Shown here piece after piece: positions 42,466-54,444 of a stretch of 64,000 bases of DNA (positions are counted from its first letter, which is position 1; each line of letters begins with the position of its first letter). The position numbers and the translations under genes are program-made. The DNA lies in contig JBHGNT010000004.1 of the NCBI GenBank assembly GCA_043228905.1, forward strand, positions 2,914,001-2,978,000, read 5' to 3'. The notes under the pieces were generated by a model. The model was not told the origin of the DNA, ran no database searches, and saw only the letters and a program-made list of their open reading frames with translations. The stretch is from Azolla caroliniana (Eukaryota; Polypodiophyta).

Positions 42466-45281
42466 TCACAAAAGAGAAGCATGCACCTCTTCACTATCGG
42501 TAGAAAATGCAATTACATCCATTAGATCATCAAGATGAGTTGTTATTACGCTATCAAAGCACTGCAAATTCTTAGAAGAAGTTTTTAGTGACCAAACACT
42601 AGCCTTCTTATGTATCCTCTCAGACATATCAAAAGTTTCATCATCAGAATTTACTGATTCAACAAGTAAATCGTGATCCCGGATGGTATTTGGCCTTCTA
42701 TCCACATGATCTGAGATCATATATTTTTCCCACTTTGAGACAACTTGTGCTTCTTTTGGATTTTCTATATTTGCTTGGTTTACCATCATCTCCTCGGAGT
42801 CCAAAAAAGCTGCCCATTTCGAAATTGGTTTCTCCATCACATTACGCTTTGGCCTTGGAGACTCTAATGCTGAATTCCTCTCCATTTTAACCTCTTCAAG
42901 ATGATTTTCACTTGGCCAGATCTTAGCTTGTAGAATTTGCACATCATCATTTCTTTGCATCTTCGAGTATAATGTTTTTTTATTCATTCCAAACTGAGAA
43001 CAGTTCTCCTTGTAAATTTCTGACTTGTTCCTTGTTAATTTATGAGAATTTTGGGCCCTGAATTTATTAGGAGACTTTTCATTCATGTTTTTCCGTTTGA
43101 GGTTTTTTGCGTCTGGAAAGATCGTTACAAACTTGGCATTCTTTGCATCAGGAAACAAACTCATGAATTTCTTGTTATACTCTGATGCATTTTCTGATAC
43201 CTCAGGCATTTCATTTCCCTGCAAGCATTTTCCAAGAAAATAACTTATTAGAACAATGCCACTGGTATATTTTTCGTGAATATATGTTCTGAAGTATTCC
43301 AAGGATCTGAAAACATTCTGGTTTGAGGACTGCTAAATGATTTTTCCTTTTCTTTTAGTAATGCTTTATATCACTGGTAGGAAACATAAAGTCGAGGTGA
43401 AAACTCACAAAAAAATACTAATATACAAAACTATGCTTGAAAGAAGTGAAAGAAAATTTGAAATTCGTCAATTGCAATATCATCAAGCAGAGATGATCAT
43501 ACAATGAAGAAACAGAATTCATGGAAAACAGGTTAATGGAAAATTGTGTTGTTGCATGATATCCATGGTGTCCATAATCCTCAAAAACCTACCCAATTTA
43601 AAAATTGGATGTACTGCAAGGAAGCCCTGGAAATGAGGCCAAATATCCAAAAATACTTACCAAAATGGATTCTTTGGAAATAATGGCAATCCCACAACAA
43701 GTGGTTAACAGACTCTGAACCAAGTTTGCATCATTGTCTAAATCATTATTTCACAAAGGCTATCAACAGCAGGTTTCCTAAGGATCTGAAACCCTCATGT
43801 CATCTAGAATTCTGATACAATTTGTTTTCTATGAGCTATGAGGCTGAAGGGAAGTGCCTCCAAAATTATTCTTTGATGGAGACTTTCCCAATTATCTGAA
43901 AACCTATCATAGATTCTACTGCAAATATCTGTCTGTGTTAGGGATGCAGCTCATCCAAGTTCTAACTAAAGACTTTTATTAAAGTATCTAAACAGTTTAT
44001 AGCTTCCCATGCAAATTTCCCCTGTCAGGCTTGCATTGGGGTGTGTAACGAAGGTTTCAAAATTACTCACAAAAGGTTCCACAAGGATCTGAAATTCTAA
44101 TATTCTCTGAGTCCCTCCATCACTTAGAGTCTGAATATTTGGCTGCAACAGCACAACTGAAATCAAGATAATGATGATGATTAATCATGATCACAGACTC
44201 AAAGAGAAACCAGATGAATCAAGTAATTGTGTTCCCTGGTGTAAGTCTCTGCATTTAGCTATGTATGTAATGGAACTCCAAAATTATTCTGTCACTAGGA
44301 CTTTCAACAAAACAGAGAAATCCCAATAATCTAAGTTCTCTTCATTTTCTCTATTAGAAAGTGGCAAAACTAAAATCCAGATTAATTCAAATATGAAATG
44401 GGAAACTGAGTCAAATAATTGTTTCTCTGATTAAAATGGAACTCCTTAAAATTCTTAATTTTCTAGGCTTTAGACACTTAGAAACAGTAGCAACAAAACA
44501 GGAAAGAAGACCAAAAAACGATATTTGTGAGGTATATCGAACCTCCGGAGTCAAGAATTCTTCCCATTTGCTTTTATTCCTTGCAGATTTTGAGCTTTCC
44601 AACCCATCACACGAGATATTTCTCTGTTAATTTAATTATCCTCACAATCAGAAGCAGAAGCAAAACGGAAATCGAGATGAGCAAAAAGACCACAAAATAT
44701 CAAACCTGAGGTGTCATGTATCCATTCCATCTGCTCTCTTTCCTCCCAGGATCACGTTCAGATGAGATATTTCTCTGCACATTCAAGCATCTTAATTGAT
44801 CTTTACCATACCAATCTGTGGACGGTACTTCTACGAGTGCTGAAACTTCTTCTCCTCCTCCTCCTTCTCGTACCTCTGTGTAAGCGTGAGAGTGGTTGTC
44901 CATGGAAGATTGATCCTTTATAGAAGTGCTGTGACGGGAGAGGTTGAATTCTTGAACGAAGATCCGGACATCCTTTGCGGCAGTGGAGGAAGCGAAGACA
45001 TTTCGGACAGACTGTTTCTCATTGCAAACGGCGCAGATCCACTTGTTGCTGGATTTCTTCTCATGTTTCACCTGAGAGAGAGACAGAGAGACAGAGATAA
45101 CGACTCAGGTATTATCACCTATTAGTATTTCACAAGATTCTACCAAAATTCTTACCACAATTTACAAAGCTGCAAGCAAATCAACCATACCAGAGAAACT
45201 GCATACAAAAGAAGAAGAAGACGAAGACGAAGAATTACCTGCATCATGGAGCATTTGTAACACTGCAGAGCGAGGAAGCTC

Positions 45282-45286
<5 letters not shown>
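42466..45286 (-). CDS. MRNIP: MRN complex-interacting protein-like
   Basis: Four exons on the minus strand: 45239-45286, 44706-45071, 44543-44623 and 42466-43218, all phase 0 with GT-AG introns, encoding 415 aa. The N-terminus (MPSFLALQCYKC, then NKWICAVCNEKQSV) has two CX2C pairs forming a zinc ribbon like that of MRNIP, an animal protein that helps the MRE11-RAD50-NBS1 complex at DNA breaks. Plant homologues share this N-terminus. After it come four short Trp motifs: SRWNGYMTPQ at the end of exon 2, SKWEEFLTPE filling exon 3, and SKWAAFLDSE and SKWEKYMI in exon 4. Human MRNIP has comparable SRW and SKW motifs. The C-terminus is acidic. Exon 3 looks like a duplicate of the end of exon 2. A role in DNA repair is inferred from homology only. 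Confidence 0.75.
43219..44542 (-). other. Intron 3 of the MRNIP-like gene, with degenerate internal repeats
   Basis: 1,324 bp. Plus-strand phrases recur at intervals: TGGAACTCC followed by AAAATT (44272, 44433), CCAAAATTATTC variants (43860, 44050, 44278) and AAGGATCTGAAA (43302, 43779, 44087). They suggest old duplications of the segment that also carries exon 3. Possible extra or dead exons cannot be told from noise. Confidence 0.45.

Positions 45287-45329
<43 letters not shown>
45287..45329. repeat. (CT)n microsatellite in the MRNIP-like leader
   Basis: About 43 bases of CT directly before the start codon of the minus-strand gene, which reads as (GA)n in its 5' leader. A (GT)n run follows at 45458-45484. 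Confidence 0.9.
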
Positions 45330-45334
<5 letters not shown>

Positions 45335-46932
45335 TCAAATTTCAAATTCAAAATACATGGTCTGTCTGAGCTTCTGTTGCCGAAAACCAACATTGTGACT
45401 TTATAATGGATTTGGCTACAACAATAGCATTATGTTACATGTATTAATTACTTGAAGGTGTGTGTGTGTGTGTGTGTGTGTGTGGATTAACCCCACAATT
45501 GTTTATATGACTGATGAGGTGATTAGATCACATCAAAGTTTTATGATATGTTTAGATGTATGTATTGTGCACAATCCCCTTCCTTAATGAACTGGACGTG
45601 GAATTGATTAAGGATGAAGTGCACTCGGTTTTAACACATCTTCCTAGTGGTACAAGCCCTAGACTAGACACATCACCTAACAAATGTAGTTTACAAATTG
45701 GGTGTCGAAGTTATTCACAAATGTCGCAACAACAACAAAAGTTTACTAAAGTATTTGAAGAAGTTAATACACTCAAGGGGCCTAGTTGCATAGGGGTCAA
45801 ATGTAGCCAAAAGTGGATAAAAGGCGATCGAATGGGGATCCATAATGCCAAGCTCAATCCCGTCGATCACCCATGTTTCTTTAGTTCAATATTGATCTCC
45901 ACACTTTTGAAAAGAATGCCTTCTAAGCTCCCAAGCATTTGTCAATTGCGTACATGGTCACTATTCACACTCCACAAATTCATAGAAAAGGATTTTATTA
46001 TCTTATATACTAAACACATGCAGCAAACAAAAGAATGTTTCAAACCCAAGCATGATCACCATTATGGAGAAAAATATTTGTTTCACTAGGAAATTGGCAA
46101 GGCACAATTCCTGGGAACAAGAAAATGGGTTCTTTAACGACACGCAGAAACATCTGATGTTGCATTATAACCACATTCTACCTACCAAACCATCTAATGC
46201 CAGCACTGAGAAATTGAGATAATTTATATTTCACATGAAAATGCATATTTGCAATTGATGATGATTAGCATTCCATGTTATTGTAGCTATTACAAGCCTC
46301 CAAGAGCATACAGCACAAAAGATTAACTATGAAAGAAACCACATTGGTTTGATTATAACTCATATACAATTAAAACCATATTCAAAATAAAACAGCATTT
46401 TCCAATTCACGAGAAAGGGAAGGAATTTGTATCTAACCCTACCCAATGGGAAGAAAGTTTACTATATTGATTTACAAGATGAAAGATAATTCAAACATGA
46501 CATAAAATACAGTCACAAGCATACCATAAAATCGCTAGTTAAAAAGAGTCATATAAATGACCAGAGGTCAAATTAACAAAGAAAAACTTGATCACAACCA
46601 TTAGATAATCAGGGCTAAACATCAGCAGAATTTGAGTATGCACTGCAAAAGAGCTACAAGAACACTTTTAATTTTAGAACTGGAAAACTACAACCCAATT
46701 TTACTGTTTACAAAGCTTTACTGTACACGTCAAAGTTCAGATCTTAATAGAACAAATAGCAAATCAAGACGGAAAAGAGATCAAAGTGGAAGGAACCTAA
46801 AGATAACCAAAACTATCTTCATGGATGTATCTTCCAGAATTAAATGTTAATTCAATTTTAGTTGGAAACACAACTCATATTCAGAGACTTTTGTCAGATC
46901 TGTATACATCCAACCAATGCCTTTCGCTGAAG
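45330..46932. other. Intergenic DNA with possible LINE scrap
   Basis: A plus-strand frame at 45556-46089 (177 codons from an ATG) begins with a stretch (VHSVLTHLPSGTSPRLD) faintly like the N-terminal part of LINE reverse transcriptase. The rest resembles nothing, so I do not call it a gene. The 3' untranslated region of the SR45a-like gene lies at the right end. Confidence 0.4.
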
Positions 46933-49014
46933 TTAGCGTCGATAAGGCGAGTATTGCGGAGACCTATCACGCCCATAATGACCCCTGTGTGAATATCTAG
47001 GTGATCGTTCACGACTATATTCCCAATCACACTCTCTACTAGCTCGATATGGAGAATATCGAGGGGAATGCCTATATCTATCACGATCATCACTGCGTCC
47101 GTAACTTCTTGTGTTGCCACGCAAAGCAGCTGCAGAACAAGTAAAAAATGATTTCAAGGATAGCATAGAGACCAGCAAACATTACTCAGGATGATTGCAA
47201 TTCAAATGGATCACCAGCCTTACATGGCCACAATTGCTACCTTTGAAATACCCCTACCTTGTTGCCATGTTGGGTATTTTTATCGCATTACCACGAAGTT
47301 TCCAAAATCTTACATTAAGTCCCCTTACTACAACCAAAACATTACAGCATAGAGATCCTATATTTCTTTGAAAAAGCTAACATGCCAAAACGCATTGATC
47401 TTTGTTAATGTTCCGTTGTTTCAAAAGAGCAGAGCAAGTTGTTATAATATATGAACTTGACACTTAAACTATATACAATGCAGATGAACCACGAGAAGGT
47501 ACACCACACATACCTCGTGCACCAAGATAAGCTCCAGGAGTAGGTGTTCTTGCTCTCTTTCTTTTAGCCTGTGTCATGAACCACAGTTAGCAACCTTACG
47601 TGTTAAGAATGGGAGAACGGGTTTGGTTTGATACAAAGTGATTAATAAGCGATACTATAATTATCAGGCATTACTAGATAAAAGTTCATACTAAGAAACA
47701 GGCCATCTCTAGTGCATGCCTGGGATATTCACTGTGGGTCACTATTGCATCTAGCTTAATTAACTAGTGATCTGTAGCACTCTTACCAACTATTCATTGT
47801 TCGCAACGCAAAATTTGCATTCGATAAAGGCACTCTTAAAAGAGAGAAAAGAGGAAAGATGACTTGAATTTCAGAAGTTAAGGCTGTTGCCGAATTTGGT
47901 TCAGCAATCCTTCTTAATGGAAAGCTTAATCTCTACAAGTCTCAAGTTGATGTTGTTTGCTGATAGAGCTTAAATGCCGAAGCAGAGCCAAGCACTGATA
48001 CCCTCTAAATCAAAGGAGCTTGAGAGTGTGTATTTGTTAAGTGAAAGATTGCTCAGGCAGATTTTCTTGTTGGTGCCTTACGAACTGGTACAGATAAAAT
48101 ATATTTTGGGAGGGAATTTTGATGTTGTTGGAGGAGGACTTGAAGGCACTTTATTTTCTGAATGTGATCAAGCCGTTCCAAAGACACAGCAATAGGAATT
48201 AGCAAACTGAAGTGAGAAATTACAGCAGATACAATCAACACCTAATGCATGCCCAAGTAACCTTGCTTATTTCTGCACCACATAGCAAAGACTCGTGGTT
48301 ACCTTCTCTACAGTAATGATTCGTCCCTCCAAGGTAGATCGATTCAAGTACTTTATACATCTCTCTGCATCTTCAGTAGAGGCCATGGTTACAAAGCCAA
48401 AACCTCGAGACTCGTGAGTCCGAGGGTCAACAACCAATCGACACTCAGTGACCTGTAAAAATGGAACCTGAGTAAAGAATGCAATACAAAAAAAAAACCA
48501 TTCATGCACCAGTTTATGAGTTAAACCAATCTTCACCTTCCCTTCTCGAGTAAAATGATCTTCCAAGTCTCTCTCTGTTACCCTTGTTGAAAGGCCAGTG
48601 ACATACAAGTTGTTACCAGGATTATTAGCCTCGTCACTGGCCCCGTTCTCCCTGCCATTCTCCCTGAAGATACATCAATTACTACTCAGCCTCATCAATG
48701 CATTTTCTGAGTCTTATTATAAACTTCCTAGAAGTTCAATGAAAACCCTGAGGGTTGCAATTTGCCAGTAAACTTCAAAATCCTTTCGAAATGTTGACCA
48801 TCCCTTGTTCTTTTTTCTATTATAGTGATGATAAGTAATAGATGGGAATAAAATTTCCCATCTCCGACAATTTTCTATGCCATGTACCACAACAATACAC
48901 ATACAGAAAATGAGTCAAAATAACAGAGATTGATAATGACACCAAAACCAGAATTGGGCAGCCGTGAAAGAAATATATTCAACTAGAAACCAATAGCAAA
49001 GAGAAGTTTAATGA

Positions 49015-49057
<43 letters not shown>

Positions 49058-49535
49058 TGAACACTTCAAAATTAAGCAAACCTTAGCACAAAAGCTGAAA
49101 TTGGCCCATTCTTACCTCCTTGAGAATTTTTTGGCACGCATAAAAGTACAAACATCTACAAAGAAACTGAAGCGTAAAAGCAGAAATTTGTACTTGTTAA
49201 CTCGAGGATTACCTCCTTGCCGGGCTTCTCGACCTGTGTCTGGGAGGGCTCCTCGACTGCAAATACCTTGACACTCTCGGTGAAGGCGATTCAGAGTATC
49301 TGGGCCAAACTCAAAATTCAGTCATAACCGATGAAGGTAAAATTAAAAAACGTTCTTCACATGAATCTCAGCGCAGAAACGGGTCCTTACCTGCCGCGCC
49401 TAGGTGAATCTCCCTGCAGGAGGGGGAAAAAACAGTACGAGGAGTTTAGATCGGAGAGAAACAGAACAACAAGGAAACCCTGAAAAACACGGCGGATCGG
49501 AGAAGGAGAAGGAAAAGGAAAAGTGTTCTTACCAT
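46933..49535 (-). CDS. SR45a: Serine/arginine-rich splicing factor, SR45a/Tra2-like
   Basis: Seven coding exons on the minus strand: 49533-49535, 49391-49413, 49213-49299, 48537-48663, 48303-48452, 47514-47568 and 46933-47129, all with GT-AG introns, encoding 213 aa. The order is a short N-terminal RS region (SRSPPRHRSRSPARR), one RNA-recognition motif with RNP2 LYVTGLS and RNP1 RGFGFVTM, the linker RTPTPGAYLG typical of plant SR45a (transformer-2-like) proteins, and a C-terminal RS/RY region (YRHSPRYSPYR). These nuclear proteins bind exonic RNA and help choose splice sites, often under stress. The start codon forms the whole coding part of exon 1, which is unusual. Family members commonly make many splice forms, and the 734-bp intron 5 could hold alternative exons, though I see no clear one. 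Confidence 0.9.
49021..49054. repeat. (GA)n microsatellite in SR45a-like intron 3
   Basis: Uninterrupted GA run of about 34 bases. Confidence 0.9.
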
Positions 49536-49589
49536 ATCTGGAAGAAGGGCGTTGTGAAGTAATCAGAGAGAAGGCTAAGGAACGAGACA

Positions 49590-49612
49590 AAACCCTAAAA
49601 CCTAAACCCTAA
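49590..49612. promoter_or_regulatory. Two telo-box motifs upstream of the SR45a-like gene
   Basis: AAACCCTAA at 49590-49598 and again at 49604-49612, 55-80 bases before the start codon. This motif is frequent in promoters and leaders of plant genes for translation and RNA processing. Whether it acts in the promoter or lies in the leader cannot be decided. Confidence 0.45.
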
Positions 49613-49766
49613 TCCGGGGCCTGGAACAAAGGAAAACGCAGAAGGAGCTAGAGAGAGAGAGAGACTGTGTGCTTTTTGGACAACAGCCGAGATTTCGTTT
49701 CACACTTGTCCGGACAAAAGCTCCCATTTTAATCATATCTTTGGTTTATGTATTTATACCCGAGTG

Positions 49767-50125
49767 CTCTTTTGAGTCTTCACAACACCCAAGCTTTTTG
49801 TTGTTCTCGTGTTTGTACACATAAGTCTATAACCTTGCGATCGCGCTAAATTCTTCTACCTCGGGTTCTCGGGTTTATACGTGTGCCCGCCATTAACATG
49901 TGAAACCATACGCTTCTTCTTCATTGTCTGATGCCGGTCATTTCACTCTTTTGAGTCTTCACAACACCCAAGCTTTTTGTTGTTCTCGTGTTTGTACATA
50001 TAAGTCTAAAACCTTGCAATCGCGCTAAATTCTTCTACCTCGGGTTCTCGGGTTTATACGTGTGCCCGCCATTAACATGTGAAACCATACGCTTCTTCTT
50101 CATTGTCTAATGCCAGTCATTTCGC
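49767..50125. repeat. Tandem duplication, period 179 bp
   Basis: Two copies (49767-49945 and 49946-50124) beginning CTCTTTTGAGTCTTCACAAC, with five differences and no indels. It lies between the divergent upstream of the SR45a-like gene and the 3' end of PBB. Confidence 0.93.
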
Positions 50126-51356
50126 AGAATCTCCTTCTCGATTTTCAGTTCCTTCCTATCAAATTTCATAATGTTGCCATTCCTCAAGCCACACAAAAAA
50201 CTTGCTTCATTTACTTACACAAAATACAAATCTTACGACAATGAAAGTGGAAAGTGCGAAAACTATTATCTTGCTATTTGAATGGAAGAAGTGTATTTGT
50301 ATAGATATATCAATAGCCATGGAGATCGCATTTCTAGCATCAATGGACAAACTATTTTATTAGGTCACCTCAACAACAAATTGGAAATGTGATGACATTG
50401 GTGCACTTTGGTGCACTTTGGTGTTTAATAGCTTTTATGTATGATCACCATACTTCACAGTAACCGTCTCAACAATTAAAGTATGATTATGTGAGCGTGT
50501 AATTTAAAGGGAATGCGCAAAGGGTAAATAATTCAAAGTTCTTGTTACTAATTGCTCAAGGAGACCACGAGATGTTTCTCAACCACCAAAATACCAACAA
50601 CCATTAGTTTAAATCCTCACCTTATATCATGAAAAAAAATCCGGTACAACCATATTTTATTTTCACTTGTGTGCAAGTAATCAAAGAACTCCAAACTCTA
50701 TTGACCTAAAAGCTGTTCTTTTCAAGAAACTGAATCACAAACATTGAAGAAAGAAATGGCCTCTTATAAATCATATCAAATTTACACTTGTCACTAAGAT
50801 CTAACATGAACATTGGTTCCTAGAATCTTTCTCTTGTGTTTGATGGTTCCCACACTCTCCCATTGTGCACCTAATTTTACCCTGCCTTGTATCATGCTTA
50901 AACAGGAATAACAACATAGGTCGAAGGGTATGTAAGATTCAGTAAGAAGTGTGGAAATGACAATCCACTTCAAACCTCAACTCGAATCATCCATTCCATA
51001 CCATGGGAATTAAACAAGTTAATTGTTTTTTCTGCAATACTAAAACTACAAGCTGTTTTATTTCAAACATTCACAACTTATGTTTGAAACATATTGCCAA
51101 TGTTTTCACAAACACTTTTGGAGACCACCAATGTTTCGTTATCCCTTAACAAAGATCATATAAATGATTTAAACTAGCACCATATGAGATAGAAAACACA
51201 CACTGAAAATTAACAAAAACAACACTTGAACTCAGTTTCAAATATTTAAAGATTGTCTGATATCTGCAAAGGTATAATAAGTGCCGATAAAACCGACATG
51301 GTTTCTGTTCTATGAATTAGTCAGCATATTAATCCAACTTTTATGGCCTCAGGCCC
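50126..51356. other. Intergenic DNA, no supported gene
   Basis: AT-rich, no coding signal. The right end should include the 3' untranslated region of PBB (minus strand). Confidence 0.5.
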
Positions 51357-54096
51357 CTATTCTTCCATGGCATCTCCTTCCACAATTGTAACTTTCTGTC
51401 CTAACGGAACCACTTTGGTTGAAAGCACAGCTGTAATCACCCAAAAAAAGCATCAAAATAAGTCGATCACAAATAAGCAACAAGTAAAAAAAACATTATC
51501 GCTGCGGTTTCATTGGGAAAAGTTTATCCCCTTGGATATTGGGTAGATAAAGATACAGTTAAGATGTTATCCAATACATATGATAACCACCGTACAATAT
51601 GCTGTTTAAACGAAAATGAGGGAGGACAACACACACCTGTATGTCCAATAGCAAAAGAATATCCTCGTTTACTGACATAACTCCGAGGATTAGGCTGTTG
51701 ATAATTCCTCAAATATTCCAGTTTTCCCTATCATATGATGCATTACTCACATTTAGCAACCCATACTTGTCATTTCTGAAACCATTACAAATAAGGTAAC
51801 ACATGCCTTGGTGATTATGCATAGATCCACATTACTCCCACTGCCCAAATCATTGAAAATACCAGAACAAATAGCAGCAGCTACAAGTGCCATCCCTTCA
51901 TCCTTCTGCACTCATTATAAAATCATGGTTAGCTTACCAGCTAGAGACAACTATGCTATTTTGCAACAGCATTCGAGACTTGATGTTGGAACACACCGTC
52001 ATGTCTTCCTTGTATCTCGATTCAAACATTGCCATTGCAGCTAAGGATCCAGACCCCATTGTTGCAAATGGGAGAGTATCAGTAGAGCCATGGGGATAAA
52101 CCTACAGATATTTGACCAAGAAGTGATAATATTAAGTGAGAAAATATTAAGTGACCAACCCAAATAAGATTTAGAAACACAGCTTACAGTATGCAAGTGA
52201 GGTCCAGTTGTATCATAACCGCCAAGAACTAAAGCGGCACTCACATGACCTTGATACCTGCATAAGATGAATAAGTCTATGATATCTGGAATATATTTCG
52301 TGTTCAAAGAAAAAATATATACTTTGAGTAACCTGAATAGGTGGGACTTCAGTAGTGTAAGTGCAGTAACAACTCTTGATTCACGACCTGTTGCATATCG
52401 ATGTAGCTCTAATTGGGAGCTTACCATGTCTGTAAGAGTGTATAAGATATCATGAATGTCTGCGCACTTTAATATTCTCCAAAGAAAAGATCCCTGTAAG
52501 AGCATGTACTATGCATGCACCTTGTGGATATATATGTGTATATATGCCATTATCTAATGCAAGCAATTGCAACATAATTGAATGCATCACTAGGCAATCC
52601 ATATTTACCACAAAGCATAGGAATGAAATGTTGAAGGAATTAATACCAGTCACATTTTCTGTGTCTGCAGCTGTACCAGCTCCACAACAATAGATGTTCG
52701 GAGCTAATTTATGTATTTTCTCACAATTCTTGTCAGCTACAATGGGTCCTTCAGTTGCTCTAGTGTCTGCTCCTAAAATGACACCATCCTTCAAGCAGCA
52801 CATCCCAAAAACAGCATTTTAAATTAAGAAAAAAAAACAATTGCAATGAAAACTTACATGCTATGCAAGGACATACTAGTAAAAGCATCCACCACAGAAA
52901 ACGAAAAGTGATAAGCTTTAAGCATTGAGATTTCAATCACAGAGATCTTCATGATTAATGCAAGACTTATTTTCTAAATCTACGGTGGAAAGAACTCTGC
53001 ACAGAAAAATGAAAGATGCTGATAGTTAAATATAGAAGGTTAACTCTCTTCCATTTGATAAGCTCAAAATTAACTTTTGCCTCTCTTTTGGATGAGTGCA
53101 AAAATACTCAAGGATGGAAAGATAGTTGACAAGTACCCTATAGGATATTTACCAGAACAGTTGCTTGAATACAAGCACTACTTAATTTCATTGCCATCTA
53201 TGAGATCAATTGTGGGCTCAGAGGGGACCTGTCTTATGCCAGTTTCTAATCTGGGATTCAATTCCAATGCTTGAACAAAGTTTATACTGAACTCTCCATT
53301 CCTTAGTATATTCAATAAGATCATATATAACTGGTCCTTGCTTCCCGCAAATTCCTAGATTAGGGTTTATCATTGTCCCCATCCTCGCCCCCATCTTGGT
53401 TCCTTACCCTTGTAAAGGTTGTGGTTCCTATATATGCATTGTCTTCCTCCTCTATATGTTTGTAAGCCCATAACCTTGTATTTTCTATCATCTCAGTAAA
53501 CAGTTACCGCAGCAAGAATAACTTGGAAGTGGAATTAGTTTTACAAGACCTGGACTTCTCTGAAAGATGATGAAACAAGGATTTTGGTGGAATGTACCCC
53601 ATCTCAAATATTTGAGATCCAACATTTGTTATGAGCTACTGAACCAGATCCTGTGGGATTCAATGCACTTCACCACATCTTATACCATTAAGTTTGTATC
53701 CTCTGTGTTTAAGGGGGGTAGGCAAAAGTGCAAAGAATTTGTATCCCTGTGTACCTTTACGGTTCTCATCCAACATCACGAAGTTTGCATCGATGACTAA
53801 ACAAAAGCACACCGAAATCCCTTTTTAAAAGTCCATTCATGTTATGAAATACCAAGGGGCTGGGTTTGGACAGGAAGTCTTGCGATGTGCATAAAAAGGA
53901 GAAAGCACCTTGACGACGGGAGGAAAACGAAATCCAACCAAAATCAGAGATTTACCTTGTAGATAAGGCCAACAATGGTGGTTCCCGTCTTCAAGAATTT
54001 GGTCTGGACACCTTTCTTCTCAAGCATAGCATTGCGAATGCATAGATCAAAGCTGAAGCCACCTTTCGCGGGGACGTCGACATCAGGTCTAGTCAT
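51357..54096 (-). CDS. PBB: 20S proteasome subunit beta2 (type 7)
   Basis: Eight exons on the minus strand: 53956-54096, 52647-52788, 52333-52429, 52188-52257, 51997-52101, 51807-51905, 51637-51727 and 51357-51430, encoding 272 aa. Beta2 provides the trypsin-like cutting site of the 20S core. A 38-residue propeptide ends KFLKTG, and mature Thr1 is T39 (TTIVG). Counting from it, Asp17 (GADTR) and Lys33 (NCEKIH) are present, so the active site is complete. Conserved stretches include [37 protein letters not shown] and DLGSGSNVD. The length matches Arabidopsis PBB proteins (about 273 aa). Intron 6 has a GC donor (AAG|GCATGT) instead of GT; all others are GT-AG. The first ATG that gives the known N-terminus was chosen. 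Confidence 0.93.
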
Positions 54097-54238
54097 GGCT
54101 ATGGAAGGAGGGGGAAGAATAAACCTGGGCTTGGCGGCGTCGAAAAGGCGCAGATTCAAGCTCTTCTCTGCTCCTACTCTGTTCTGTAGCTATACATACA
54201 AACAAACAGTATGCCTTGGTATGCAAGAATCCTGCATC

Positions 54239-54256
54239 TATGTGTATGTGTATGCA

Positions 54257-54299
<43 letters not shown>

Positions 54300-54312
54300 G
54301 CGTGTATGTGTG
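54239..54312. repeat. (GTGTAT)n microsatellite near the PBB promoter
   Basis: Hexanucleotide array with few interruptions, 140-215 bases upstream of the PBB start codon. Shorter arrays recur at 54430-54450 and 55317-55336. Confidence 0.85.
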
Positions 54313-54430
54313 GACATGCTCAAAGTGCCTTTTGTGCGTCAGTGTTTGTGTGGAGCTTTTGCCCAACACTAATTTGAAGGTCTGGTCTGGACTCGGTCCA
54401 TCAATGACCCTCGGTTTGTTTGCCATGGTA
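54293..54430. repeat. Long direct repeat left of LINE fragment
   Basis: About 135 bp ending TTTGTTTGCCATGGTA, similar to 55318-55455 in the same orientation. Both contain TGTGGACATGCTC, GGAGCTTTTGCCCAACAC and CTCGGTCCATCAATG. Confidence 0.85.
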
Positions 54431-54444
54431 TATGTGTATGTGTA

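Noticed and set aside
43966-44166. Possible additional exon of the MRNIP-like gene
   Set aside because: Splice-like ends exist but the peptide lacks the Trp motif, and including it is not needed for phase or length.
45556-46089. 177-codon frame as a host gene
   Set aside because: Only a short N-terminal likeness to LINE reverse transcriptase; the rest is unrecognisable, and the codon pattern is like intergenic DNA.
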